Below are positions 17,437-25,799 of a stretch of 64,000 bases of DNA, piece by piece; position 1 is the stretch's first letter; every line of letters begins with the position of its first letter. The stretch comes from Bifidobacterium asteroides (GTDB lineage: Bacteria; Actinomycetota; Actinomycetes; Actinomycetales; Bifidobacteriaceae). The translations under genes and the position numbers were made by a program. Below the pieces are notes generated by a model that did no database searches, was not told the DNA's origin, and saw only the letters and a program-made list of their open reading frames with translations. The stretch is from positions 1,612,001 through 1,676,000 of the forward strand of contig NZ_CP132384.1 in the NCBI RefSeq assembly GCF_030758775.1, read 5' to 3'.

Positions 17437-18570
17437 TCAGTCGGCGGAAAACGCTCTTTCTGCCGCCTTGGTCAGCTCCAGGGTGCGATCGGCGTCCAAG
17501 GCCAGCTGTCGTTTGAGGGGCTCCTCGCCCGCATACCGCTTCTGACCGCGCAGACGGCTGAGAAACTCCACGCGAACCCGGTGGCCATACAGGTCCACCC
17601 AATCCGGCCGCACGGCGTTGGCTTCCAGGACTTGTGGCATATGCTCACCCGGGGCCAGGAAGGTCTCCTTGGTGCCGATGGAGATAGCGGCAGGCATCCG
17701 CCAGGGCGATCCCTGAGCCAGACGACCCTCCCGGCCCTCCGGCGTGGCCATGGGATCCGTAGGCAGACCCAGGTCAACCAGCCAGCCCGCATAGACCCCA
17801 TCTGCGGGCATCATCCCCTGGCTGTCGGGTGCAAGATTGGCAGTCGGAAATCCCAAGCGGCGTCCCCGCTGCTCCCCATGGACCACTGTGCCTTGAACCA
17901 TGTGAGGCCGACCCAGAATATCCAAGGCCGTATCCACGTCACCGTCCTGGATCAGTTGCCGAAGGTGGGTACTGCTCCAAGCCCTGACCTGATGTCGCTC
18001 CAGGCCGTCAGCGTCAGGCAGCGTGCAGTCGCCGGGGCCCTGGTCGTCCACGACTTCCAGGTTGAACAGTCCGGTGTCTGCTAGGGCGCCGATGGCTCCG
18101 ATGTCGCCGCTTCGCCCTGCGCCCATTCGCGCATCGCGGCCCAAGACCAGGGTTCGCATGGCCAGCCGTTCGGTAAGCTGCTTGAGGAAGAACCGATAGG
18201 ATTTGGCCGCAAAGGCCAGTGTGTATCGCACCACCACAACCTGTTCCAGCCCCAGCTGGGCCATGAGCCGCAAGCGCTCCTCCATCGGCATGATCTGATC
18301 AGGGTCATGGCGAATCAGATCCGAGGGCGGTTCAACCATGTCATGGCTGTCGGCGTAGCTGTGAACCAGTTTGGGACTGGGGTCGAAGACCAGGGCCATG
18401 GGCCGATCCTGGCCCTTGGCCGCGAGCTCGACCACCCGGCGCAGGAGGGCCTGATGACCCCGATGCATGCCATCGAAGACACCGATGGTGACCACACTGG
18501 ACCGGGCCCCCAAGGTTCCCGGCCACCTGACAATGCCCAACTCATCCGGGCTGACCTGGCTGACCTTCAT
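17437..18570 (-). CDS. ribF: Bifunctional riboflavin kinase / FAD synthetase
   Basis: A 377-residue enzyme making FMN from riboflavin and then FAD. The N-terminal adenylyltransferase domain shows VTIGVFDGMHRGHQ (the HxGH-like nucleotide site) and GRDARMGAGRSGD. The C-terminal kinase domain follows, with TVVHGEQRGRRLGFPTANL and later VRVEFLSRLRGQ. It is somewhat longer than usual, mainly through a proline- and glycine-rich insert (about 255-295). It lies downstream of truB on the same strand, the usual order after the nusA-infB cluster. Confidence 0.95.
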   Translation of the reverse strand: MKVSQVSPDELGIVRWPGTLGARSSVVTIGVFDGMHRGHQALLRRVVELAAKGQDRPMALVFDPSPKLVHSYADSHDMVEPPSDLIRHDPDQIMPMEERLRLMAQLGLEQVVVVRYTLAFAAKSYRFFLKQLTERLAMRTLVLGRDARMGAGRSGDIGAIGALADTGLFNLEVVDDQGPGDCTLPDADGLERHQVRAWSSTHLRQLIQDGDVDTALDILGRPHMVQGTVVHGEQRGRRLGFPTANLAPDSQGMMPADGVYAGWLVDLGLPTDPMATPEGREGRLAQGSPWRMPAAISIGTKETFLAPGEHMPQVLEANAVRPDWVDLYGHRVRVEFLSRLRGQKRYAGEEPLKRQLALDADRTLELTKAAERAFSAD

Positions 18571-18689
18571 CCGCTTCCCATCACTTAGTCATGGCGGCCC
18601 CCGAACACGGGCGCCGAAAATTCCTTAAGCACTGTATGCCCACCGTCGCACCCTGGCAAGACCCTGGGGCTCAACCCGAGCCTGCACAC

Positions 18690-19748
18690 TCAGGACTCGG
18701 GGTGGAAGACCACATCCGGTTTGGCCCCGCCTCGTGTACTGGGCACTAGGATAGCAGCCAGACGCTGCCTGCCCTCAGGTCCGGCCAGGGCGGCCGTGGG
18801 CCCGGCGACAGGCAGATCCAAGAATCCACCATTGCCCACTCTGGCGGCCTGGCCGGCATCCAGGCTCAGGACGGGCATGCTCATACGTGCCGCCTGTGCC
18901 AAACTCAGCGAACCATCCAGGATCGCCTGCCGGTCGCGGTCCAGGACCATACGACTGCGGATAACCGTCTGACCTTGTCGGTTCCGGTAGGTGTGAGGAA
19001 CCACATGACCGCCCGCAACCGTAGACGCCAGTTCGGGATTCTCCAGATCGAATGGGCCCACGCGAATCCGTCTCAAAGCAGTCAGGTGGCCGCCCAGATC
19101 CAGCTGCTCGCCCAGATCGCGAGCCAGGGCCCGGATGTAGGTGCCGCTGGAGCAGGTCACCTCCACATCCACATCAACCACTATGGTGCCCTGATCGGGC
19201 AGATCCACACGGCGAAAGTCGAGCAGACGGAAGGATGCAATCCGTATGCGTCTGGGCTCCAGCTTGACCTCCTGGCCTGCGCGAGCCAGGTCATAGGCCC
19301 GCCTGCCCTTGACCTTGATGGCGGAGAAGGCATCCGGCACCTGGTCGATCCAGCCGGTGAAGCAGCGATCAATCAAATCCTGCAGACCCTGGGCTGTCAG
19401 CTCGTCCACCCTCTGCGCAGCTCCAGGACGCACCGGCAGCAGATTCCCGTCTGCGTCGTCCGTAGTGGTGCCCAGTCCCAGGCGCATGGTGGCGCGGTAT
19501 GTTTTGTCATGGCCGACGATGACCGTCAGCAGCCGCGTGGCCTGTCCGAATCCAATGACCAGCAGACCGGTGGCCATGGGATCCAGGGTGCCAGCGTGGC
19601 CTACGCGGCGCATGCCGAGGCTGGACCGGACGGCTGCCACCACGTCATGGCTGGTCACACCGCTCGGCTTGTCAACAAGGATGATGCCCGAGGTCGGTTC
19701 ACCGGCGCCGGACTTTATGCCGTCCGACGGCTCAGCGGTCGGCCTCAT
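18690..19748 (-). CDS. truB: tRNA pseudouridine-55 synthase
   Basis: A 352-residue enzyme forming pseudouridine 55 in the T loop of tRNAs. The catalytic block is RRVGHAGTLDPMATGLL with the nucleophilic Asp, preceded by GIILVDKPSGVTSHDVV, with KGRRAYDLARAG and SCSSGTYIRALARDLG-type blocks following. The start at 19748 overlaps the end of rbfA by 17 bases and has GAGGA 5 bases before it, so the genes are coupled. A longer upstream reading frame is not supported by homology. Confidence 0.95.
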   Translation of the reverse strand: MRPTAEPSDGIKSGAGEPTSGIILVDKPSGVTSHDVVAAVRSSLGMRRVGHAGTLDPMATGLLVIGFGQATRLLTVIVGHDKTYRATMRLGLGTTTDDADGNLLPVRPGAAQRVDELTAQGLQDLIDRCFTGWIDQVPDAFSAIKVKGRRAYDLARAGQEVKLEPRRIRIASFRLLDFRRVDLPDQGTIVVDVDVEVTCSSGTYIRALARDLGEQLDLGGHLTALRRIRVGPFDLENPELASTVAGGHVVPHTYRNRQGQTVIRSRMVLDRDRQAILDGSLSLAQAARMSMPVLSLDAGQAARVGNGGFLDLPVAGPTAALAGPEGRQRLAAILVPSTRGGAKPDVVFHPES

Positions 19749-20235
19749 CCGTATCCTCTGCCGCAGGTTCGTCAGGGGCGGAGCCCGACCCATCGGACTC
19801 TTCCTCGTCGTCATGCCGGTACGGGTCGGGGTCGCCGGCATAGCTGGCATTGACCCGGGCCTTGGCCATGGCCTCGTCCCGGTGACGGGCCGCAGTCAGC
19901 ACATCCTCGATCTCGGTCGCCTCGGCAGGCACCTCGTCGTAGATGAAGCGCAACGCAGGCGTCAGCCGCAGACCGGCCCGGGCGCCGACTAGGGTGCGCA
20001 GCCTGCCGGAGGCCTGCCGCAGGGCCTGCTGGGCGCGCTTGCGTTCCCCGGCCTCATGACCTGACCGACCCAGCTGGGTCCAGTAGATCTTGGCTATCTG
20101 CAGGTCGTTAGTGACCCGAACCTCAGTGACGGTGACCCCTGCCAGGCGCTTGTCGTGCATCTGGGACTCCAGCGCAGAGGCCACGACCCGTTGTATCAGG
20201 GCCGCTATGCGTACAGCGCGGGGATTTCCAGCCAT
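19732..20235 (-). CDS. rbfA: Ribosome-binding factor A
   Basis: A 167-residue protein that helps mature the 16S rRNA 5' end and 30S subunits. The KH-like core runs from RAVRIAALIQRVVASALES to RLTPALRFIYDEVPAEATEIEDVL. A C-terminal acidic tail (DDEEESDGSGSAPDEPAAEDTDEADR region) extends beyond the folded domain, as in other actinobacteria. Two adjacent ATGs are possible; the second, at 20235, gives better spacing to AAAGGA. The gene sits between infB and truB in the standard order. Confidence 0.95.
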   Translation of the reverse strand: MAGNPRAVRIAALIQRVVASALESQMHDKRLAGVTVTEVRVTNDLQIAKIYWTQLGRSGHEAGERKRAQQALRQASGRLRTLVGARAGLRLTPALRFIYDEVPAEATEIEDVLTAARHRDEAMAKARVNASYAGDPDPYRHDDEEESDGSGSAPDEPAAEDTDEADR

Positions 20236-20284
20236 CATGATTCCTTTCTCGAACCGTCTGCGACTAATCGTCGCATTCATGGAC

Positions 20285-20322
20285 ATCCGCCCCGGCCAGG
20301 GAGTACCCGGACCGGGGCGGAT
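20285..20322. other. GC-rich inverted repeat between infB and rbfA
   Basis: Perfect 11-base arms ATCCGCCCCGG / CCGGGGCGGAT with a 16-base loop in the 129-base gap. No T tract follows on either strand, so it is more likely a processing or partial attenuation site than a full terminator. Confidence 0.5.
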
Positions 20323-20364
20323 CGCCACGAACCCTCCGACGCACAGTCGGATGGCCGACAGGCT

Positions 20365-23133
20365 CTACTTGCGTTCCACTTCCTGCATCTCGTAGGTCTC
20401 GATGATATCGCCGACTTCGATGTCGTTGAAGGAGCCCAGGTTGATGCCAGCCTCGTAGCCTTCGGACACCTCGTTGACATCGTCCTTGAACCGGCGCAGG
20501 GAGGAGATCTCCAGGTCGTTGATGGTGACCACCCCATTGCGGGCGATGCGAGCCTTGGTGCCCCGCTTGACGGTGCCGTCCTGGACCATGACGCCCGCGA
20601 TGTTGCCGAACTTGGAGGAACGGAAGATCTCGCGGATCTCGGAGTGGGAGGTGGTGACCTCCTCGTACTCCGGCTTGAGCATGCCCTTGAGCGCCGCCTC
20701 GATGTCCTCGATGGCGTTGTAGATGACCGAGTAGTACTTGATCTCCACACCCTCGCGGTCGGCCAGATCCTGGACCTGCCGGTTGGGCCGGACATTGAAG
20801 CCGATGATGACGGCCTTGTCGACCGTGGCCAGGTTGACGTCGTTCTGGGTGATGGCTCCAACGCCCCGGTGGATGACCTGGATACCGACCTCGTCGGATA
20901 CCTCGATCTTCATCAGGGAGTCCTCCAGGGCCTCGACCGAGCCGGAGGAATCGCCCTTGATGACGATGTTGAGCATGTCCACCTCGGACTTGGCGAACTG
21001 CTCCTTCAGGCTCTCCAGGGAGACCACCTTGCGGCGCTTGGCCAGCTGAGCGGCACGGGCCGAAGCCTCGCGCTTCTCGGCGATCTGACGGGCGGTGCGA
21101 TCGTCGGGCGCGACCAGGAAGAGGTCGCCGGCGGTGGGCACCGAGGTGAGCCCCAGCACCTGCACGGGCGTGGACGGGCCTGCGGCATCCATCTGCCGGC
21201 CGTTCTCGTCCAGCATGGCGCGCACACGGCCATAGGCCGATCCAGCCACGATGGCATCGCCCACATGCAGGGTCCCCTGCTGGACCAGCACAGTGGCCAC
21301 AGCTCCGCGACCCTTGTCCAAGCGGGCCTCGACCGTGGCGCCGCGAGCGTCCATGTCGGGGTTGGCCCGAAGGTCAAGATCGGCGTCGGCAGTCAGCAGG
21401 ACGGCCTCCAGGAGCTTGTCCACGTTGGTGCCCAGCTTGGCGGAGATGTCGACGAACATGGTGTCGCCGCCATACTCTTCGGATACCAGGCCGAACTCGG
21501 TCAGCTGACCGCGCACCTTCTGGGGATTGGCTCCCTCGACGTCGATCTTGTTGACAGCCACCACGATGGGCACATGGGCGGCCTGGGCGTGGTTGATGGC
21601 CTCCACGGTCTGCGGCATGACGCCGTCGTCCGCGGCCACCACCAGGACAGCCACATCCGTCAGCTCGGCACCACGGGCACGCATGGCCGTAAAGGCCTCG
21701 TGACCAGGGGTGTCCAGGAAGGTGATCTTGCGATCCTCACCGTCCAGGGTGACCGTGGCCTGGTAGGCTCCGATGCGCTGGGTGATGCCGCCAGCCTCCT
21801 GGGTGGTCGTGTTGGTCTTGCGGATGGTGTCCAGCAACCGGGTCTTGCCGTGGTCGACATGGCCCATGACCGTAACCACCGGAGGCCTGGGCTGCAGGTT
21901 CTTGTCATCCTGGTCCTCGCGTTCTTCGTCCAGGTTGATGTCGAACTGCTGAAGGAGCTCCTTGTCCTCCTCCTCGGCGGAGACGATGCGAATCTTCCAT
22001 CCGATCTCGTCGCCCAGAATCTGGAAAGTTGCCTCATCTAGGGACTGGGTGGCCGTAGCCATCTCGCCCAGGTGGAAGAGCACCGTGACCAGGGCAGCGG
22101 GGTTGACGTTGATCTTGTCAGCCAGGTCGGCCAGGGTGGCGCCCTGGCGCAGCTTGACGGTACGCCCATTGCCAGCGGGGATGCGCACGCCGCCGATGAC
22201 GGGTGCCTTCATCTCCTGGAATTCATGCCTCTTGGCCATCCGGTTCTTGCGGGCCTTGGAGGACTTGCCTCCCTGGCGGCCAAAGGCTCCGGCAGCGCCG
22301 CCGCGACCACGACCGCCGCGACCTGAACCACCGCGGAAGCCGCCTGAGGGTGCCGACGAAGCGCCGCCGAAACGGCTGCCGCCCTGATGCGTCTGCTGGC
22401 CTGGACGGTTATGGCCCCACTGACCTGGACGGGCGCCCTGCCCGGAACGACCGCCACGACCGTTGCGGAATCCGCCCCGGCCCCTGCGGGAGTCGTTGAC
22501 GGTGGGCCTGGCCATAGGATGCGGCCTGGGGATGTCCGAAGGCATGGGAGCCTTCATCCCCTGCTTGCGGCTGAAAGGATTGTTGCCTGGACGAGGCGTG
22601 GATGCTCCCGGCCGTGCACCATGACGCGCTGCTGCAGCGTTGGATCCGCCGGGACGACCGTTGTTGCGCGATCCCTGGGGTCCGGGCCTGCCCATGGCTG
22701 AAGGCTTGGGCCCACGGGACTGGTTGCGCTGCTCATGCTCATGGCGGTTGCCCTGGGGGGCACCGGGCTTGGGGAAGTGGCCACCGGGACGCTGCTGACC
22801 CCGTGGCGCGTCGCCACCGGCCGAAGGCCGATGGCCCTGTCCGGGCTTGGGCCCAGGCGTGGACTGGTGGGTGCCGCCGGACTGCGGGCGGCCGTGCTGA
22901 CCCTGGCCGCTTCCATGATTAGGGCTGCCTGGCCGGGCATTTCGTGCAGCGGCCTGGCCAGCGTCGCCCTGTCCCTTCTGAGGGAAAGCGTTCTTGAGTC
23001 GACGAACCACAGGGGCCTCGACCGTGGAGGATGCGGATTTGACGAACTCGCCCATGTCCTTCAATTTCGCCAGAACAGTCTTGCTGTCTACGCCAAATTC
23101 CTTGGCCAGCTCATACACGCGTGCTTTGGGCAC
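20365..23133 (-). CDS. infB: Translation initiation factor IF-2
   Basis: A 922-residue GTPase that places initiator tRNA on the 30S subunit. An N-terminal IF2N domain ([24 protein letters not shown]) is followed by about 290 residues of low-complexity Gly/Arg/Pro/Gln sequence. A second IF2N domain then precedes the G domain ([12 protein letters not shown] as G1, DTPGHEAF as G3, NKIDVEG as G4) and the C-terminal initiator-tRNA-binding beta barrels. Start is GTG with AGGAG 7 bases upstream. The long basic linker is typical of actinobacteria. It lies downstream of nusA. Confidence 0.97.
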   Translation of the reverse strand: MPKARVYELAKEFGVDSKTVLAKLKDMGEFVKSASSTVEAPVVRRLKNAFPQKGQGDAGQAAARNARPGSPNHGSGQGQHGRPQSGGTHQSTPGPKPGQGHRPSAGGDAPRGQQRPGGHFPKPGAPQGNRHEHEQRNQSRGPKPSAMGRPGPQGSRNNGRPGGSNAAAARHGARPGASTPRPGNNPFSRKQGMKAPMPSDIPRPHPMARPTVNDSRRGRGGFRNGRGGRSGQGARPGQWGHNRPGQQTHQGGSRFGGASSAPSGGFRGGSGRGGRGRGGAAGAFGRQGGKSSKARKNRMAKRHEFQEMKAPVIGGVRIPAGNGRTVKLRQGATLADLADKINVNPAALVTVLFHLGEMATATQSLDEATFQILGDEIGWKIRIVSAEEEDKELLQQFDINLDEEREDQDDKNLQPRPPVVTVMGHVDHGKTRLLDTIRKTNTTTQEAGGITQRIGAYQATVTLDGEDRKITFLDTPGHEAFTAMRARGAELTDVAVLVVAADDGVMPQTVEAINHAQAAHVPIVVAVNKIDVEGANPQKVRGQLTEFGLVSEEYGGDTMFVDISAKLGTNVDKLLEAVLLTADADLDLRANPDMDARGATVEARLDKGRGAVATVLVQQGTLHVGDAIVAGSAYGRVRAMLDENGRQMDAAGPSTPVQVLGLTSVPTAGDLFLVAPDDRTARQIAEKREASARAAQLAKRRKVVSLESLKEQFAKSEVDMLNIVIKGDSSGSVEALEDSLMKIEVSDEVGIQVIHRGVGAITQNDVNLATVDKAVIIGFNVRPNRQVQDLADREGVEIKYYSVIYNAIEDIEAALKGMLKPEYEEVTTSHSEIREIFRSSKFGNIAGVMVQDGTVKRGTKARIARNGVVTINDLEISSLRRFKDDVNEVSEGYEAGINLGSFNDIEVGDIIETYEMQEVERK

Positions 23134-23316
23134 TTACTTTCTCCTTACCGGACCGCGCATATGACCGGCGCGATCACTCTTTGATGACGGCGAACATATC
23201 CTGTCTCATCGTGCGACCATGATCGTGTTACCTCGTCTCTGTGCCGGGGCCGACGGCATGAACCACCGGACTCGGGATACCGGATCCAGCATACTCGTGT
23301 CGTCGGATGTTTGCTC

Positions 23317-24375
23317 TCAGGCGTCTTCACCAGCAGCCGAAGCCGATTGCGCCTGCAGCTCACGCAATTTTTGCTGGTGGGCCTCCTCGGATTCGATGCC
23401 GATCTTCCATCCGGTCAGCTTGGCGGCCAGACGGGCATTCTGTCCCTCTTTGCCAATGGCCAGGGAAAGCTGGGCGTCCTTGATGAAGGCAATGGCGGTG
23501 CGGTTGGACTCGCTGACGATCTGCACCTGGCGGACCACGGCCGGGGACAGGGCCGCCGCCACGAATTCGGCGGGATCCTTGGACCAGTCCACAATGTCGA
23601 TCTTCTCAGGTCCCAGATTCTCCATGACGGCACGCACGCGAGCGCCAGCCGGACCGATCAGCGCACCCTTGGGATTGACCCCTTTGGTGTTGGCGCGGAC
23701 CGCGATCTTGGTTCTGGCCCCTGCCTCACGGGCAATGGCCATGATGGAGACTGCACCGGAGACCAGCTCGGGCACCTCCCGCTCAAAGAGGCGGCGAACC
23801 AGCTCTGGGTGGGAACGTGACACGATGATTTCCGGCCCCTTGAGCCCACGGGAGACATTGACCACGTAGACGCGGATCCGCTGGCCGTGCCGGTAATGCT
23901 CTCCAGGCACCTGCTCGCGGCGGGGCAGAATGGCCTCGACATTGTCCACGGCCACATGCACATTGCCGGGATCGCTGGCATCCTGCTGCACGACTCCAGT
24001 GATCAGATGGCCCTTCTGACCCGAGAAAGCTCCGAAGACACGCTCGTCATCAGCCTGACGGAAGAGTTGGCGGATGACCTGACGGGCTGTGGAGGCCGCC
24101 AGCCGATCGAAATCCTTCGGTGTGTCGTCATATTCCTCGCCCAGGTCATATCCCGGTTCAGGCTCTTCTGGCGTGGGCTCGCGAGCGATCTCGTCCTGTG
24201 CCCAAATGGTAAAAGTCCCCGCACGTTCGTCCAGCTCCACCCGTGCGTGCTTGGCTGCGTGAGGCGACTTCTGGTAGGCCAGAAGAAGGGCCTCGCTCAA
24301 TGCTTGATCCAAGGTCTCGGCATCAATCCCTTGTTCGTGTGCCAGCTGATGAATTTCAGCCAGGTCCAGTTCCAT
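23317..24375 (-). CDS. nusA: Transcription elongation/termination factor NusA
   Basis: A 352-residue factor binding RNA polymerase and nascent RNA. An N-terminal polymerase-binding domain (MELDLAEIHQLAHEQGI) is followed by an S1 domain (ITGVVQQDASDPGNVHVAV) and two KH domains (KGALIGPAGARVRAVMENL and LAIGKEGQNARLAAKLTG). As in most actinobacteria there are no extra C-terminal acidic repeats. AGGAGG lies 8 bases upstream of the start. No rimP is present upstream, and no ylxR can be seen in the 183 bases between nusA and infB; I see no gene of any kind there. Confidence 0.96.
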   Translation of the reverse strand: MELDLAEIHQLAHEQGIDAETLDQALSEALLLAYQKSPHAAKHARVELDERAGTFTIWAQDEIAREPTPEEPEPGYDLGEEYDDTPKDFDRLAASTARQVIRQLFRQADDERVFGAFSGQKGHLITGVVQQDASDPGNVHVAVDNVEAILPRREQVPGEHYRHGQRIRVYVVNVSRGLKGPEIIVSRSHPELVRRLFEREVPELVSGAVSIMAIAREAGARTKIAVRANTKGVNPKGALIGPAGARVRAVMENLGPEKIDIVDWSKDPAEFVAAALSPAVVRQVQIVSESNRTAIAFIKDAQLSLAIGKEGQNARLAAKLTGWKIGIESEEAHQQKLRELQAQSASAAGEDA

Positions 24376-24432
24376 GTCAAGACCTCCTATGAAGTTATTC
24401 AGACTGCGCTTCTTTTAGTCTGCAATGCCTAC

Positions 24433-24440
24433 TATTCTAG
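24433..24440. promoter_or_regulatory. Shared, bidirectional -10 element between nusA and the lipoprotein gene
   Basis: CTATTCTAG holds TATTCT on the plus strand (24433-24438, 8 bases before the lipoprotein ATG) and TAGAAT on the minus strand (24435-24440, about 60 bases before nusA). The two -10 elements overlap, so one site could fire in both directions. Confidence 0.35.
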
Positions 24441-24446
24441 CCTTTC

Positions 24447-25331
24447 ATGCAGACACAGCCGGTTCCTGAATACCACGGGTGGGCGAGTCGTCGGCCAGCG
24501 ATCCTGGCACGACGGATGAGGACCGGCATCGCAGTGCTTCTGCTGGCCGTCACCATCTCAGGATGCGCACCCTCGGCGGTGCACATCAGCCAGCACGACC
24601 CCGACAACCTCCGCCCCACCGCCTGCGAACAGGCATGGACGCGGGCCCGGCAGTCGGAACGGGTTCAGCAGGATCAGGCAGACAGCCGGGCCCAGGCCTG
24701 GGTTCAAGCGGCCCGCGAGTGCCCTGCTCGCCTGGACGAAGCTACGGTACACGCAGCCCAGGCTTTGACGGCCTCCCAGGACGACGCACAGGTCAATCGC
24801 CAAAAGGCTACGCTCAGACTGGTCCAGGCTGCACAGCGGCTGGATCCGCTGGCCAAGGCGCTGCCCGCCGAATTAGCTGATCAGGCCATCACCGGCGAAG
24901 ACCGTTCCGGATTCGAACTCTCGGTCCTTGCGGCCCGCAAGACGGATGCCGCATGGATGCTGACCTTAGCCGATGCACACACTACTGCAGCACAGATTCT
25001 GGTCGGTCACACCAAGCACGATCCCCGGCAGGGGGTCTATCCCACCACTGATCTGCTGGCGCACCCCGACGAGTGCACCGATCCTGCCAACGGCATACAG
25101 GCCCCTACCCCTGCCCTGATCGAGATGGATACGGCCCGGGCCCTTCTGGCTGTGGGTAGAAAACTGAACGGATCCTCAGGCACGATACGAACTGATGTCA
25201 ACCAGAACGCGAAAAGCCGCCAGGAGGCCACATCGGCCCTGGTCGACATGATCGTAGCCCACATAACCATGGCCATGAACCTCGGCTACCCGACCACTTT
25301 GTCAACCCTGCTGCAGACACCAAGGCGCTGA
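24447..25331 (+). CDS. Putative lipoprotein of unknown function
   Basis: 294 residues. A long polar n-region ending RRMRTG is followed by a hydrophobic core (AVLLLAVTISG) and a lipobox ISGC at about Cys38, so the mature protein should be lipid-anchored outside the membrane. The rest is almost all helical: alanine-, glutamine- and arginine-rich repeats of heptad character, suggesting a bundle or coiled coil. I do not recognise the family. The start at 24447 fits a leaderless transcript; ATG 24516 would give a more ordinary signal peptide and is an alternative. It is divergent from nusA. Confidence 0.65.
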   Translation: MQTQPVPEYHGWASRRPAILARRMRTGIAVLLLAVTISGCAPSAVHISQHDPDNLRPTACEQAWTRARQSERVQQDQADSRAQAWVQAARECPARLDEATVHAAQALTASQDDAQVNRQKATLRLVQAAQRLDPLAKALPAELADQAITGEDRSGFELSVLAARKTDAAWMLTLADAHTTAAQILVGHTKHDPRQGVYPTTDLLAHPDECTDPANGIQAPTPALIEMDTARALLAVGRKLNGSSGTIRTDVNQNAKSRQEATSALVDMIVAHITMAMNLGYPTTLSTLLQTPRR

Positions 25332-25498
25332 CTTCCAAGACGGATCAGCCGCCCGCAGGTTGCGCTCATATATGTGAGTAATCTCTGCCCATGCACGCCC
25401 AAACCTGACCAATCGTGAAGATTGCTCATCAAACCAATAAAGTGACCATTACCTCACATTTCACGAAACTTTGCGGGTGGCGTTAAGGGTTCAGACAG

Positions 25499-25507
25499 TG
25501 ATACTAT
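25499..25507 (+). promoter_or_regulatory. Extended -10 element upstream of the candidate RNA
   Basis: TG-A-TACTAT forms an extended -10 motif (TGnTAnnnT). The -35 region is not convincing, which is common for extended -10 promoters. Confidence 0.35.
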
Positions 25508-25511
25508 AGAA

Positions 25512-25622
25512 CGTGTTCCACAGGAGCATTCCATAGGAACGCGGGGGGTATGAACCCGTGCAATGCAGGAGGCGACCCGGTGCTGGCCATCGCATCGCCT
25601 TCTGCATTGGACGGTCTTTTAT
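25512..25622 (+). ncRNA. Candidate structured small RNA
   Basis: About 111 bases that can fold into three consecutive stems. Stem 1 pairs CGTGTTCC (25512-25519) with GGAACGCG (25536-25543). Stem 2 is a short CGGG/CCCG pairing across 25543-25558. Stem 3 pairs CAATGCAGGAGGCGA (25561-25575) with TCGCCTTCTGCATTG (25595-25609) over 15 pairs including one G-U. The last stem is followed by TCTTTTATTT, like an intrinsic terminator, and an extended -10 lies just upstream. I do not recognise it as tmRNA, SRP RNA, RNase P RNA or a known riboswitch. Confidence 0.35.
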
Positions 25623-25799
25623 TTGCTGAGCATCAATATTCAAGACCCTGCCAGACCGCTGGCGGTATTGGGTCGCGCGCCCAGCCGCATTGCATGTCTG
25701 GTAATCACTACGGCTTTGGTGGACATGCATCACTAACTACGCCAGCATCCGACCCAGTCAGCACACTGACAGTGGTCTATAAGGATACGGCGTCCTCGT

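Larger units (their letters stand above)
25332..25799. other. 468-base intergenic stretch with several inverted repeats and no recognisable gene
   Basis: It lies between the lipoprotein stop and the YicI stop. Contents: an imperfect palindrome CTCATATATGTGAG near 25366, the candidate RNA described separately, an 8-base inverted repeat TGCATGTC/GACATGCA (25691-25698 and 25722-25729), and a 5-base perfect hairpin GTCAG-CACA-CTGAC (25757-25770). Possible open frames are short and without ribosome sites or family resemblance. Confidence 0.6.

Noticed and set aside
20155-22041. Long open frame (628 codons) antisense to infB
   Set aside because: It mirrors the high-G+C third-position bias of infB, has no ribosome site and no family resemblance.
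22240-22960. Low-complexity repeats in infB
   Set aside because: They encode the normal Gly/Arg/Pro-rich linker of actinobacterial IF-2 in frame.
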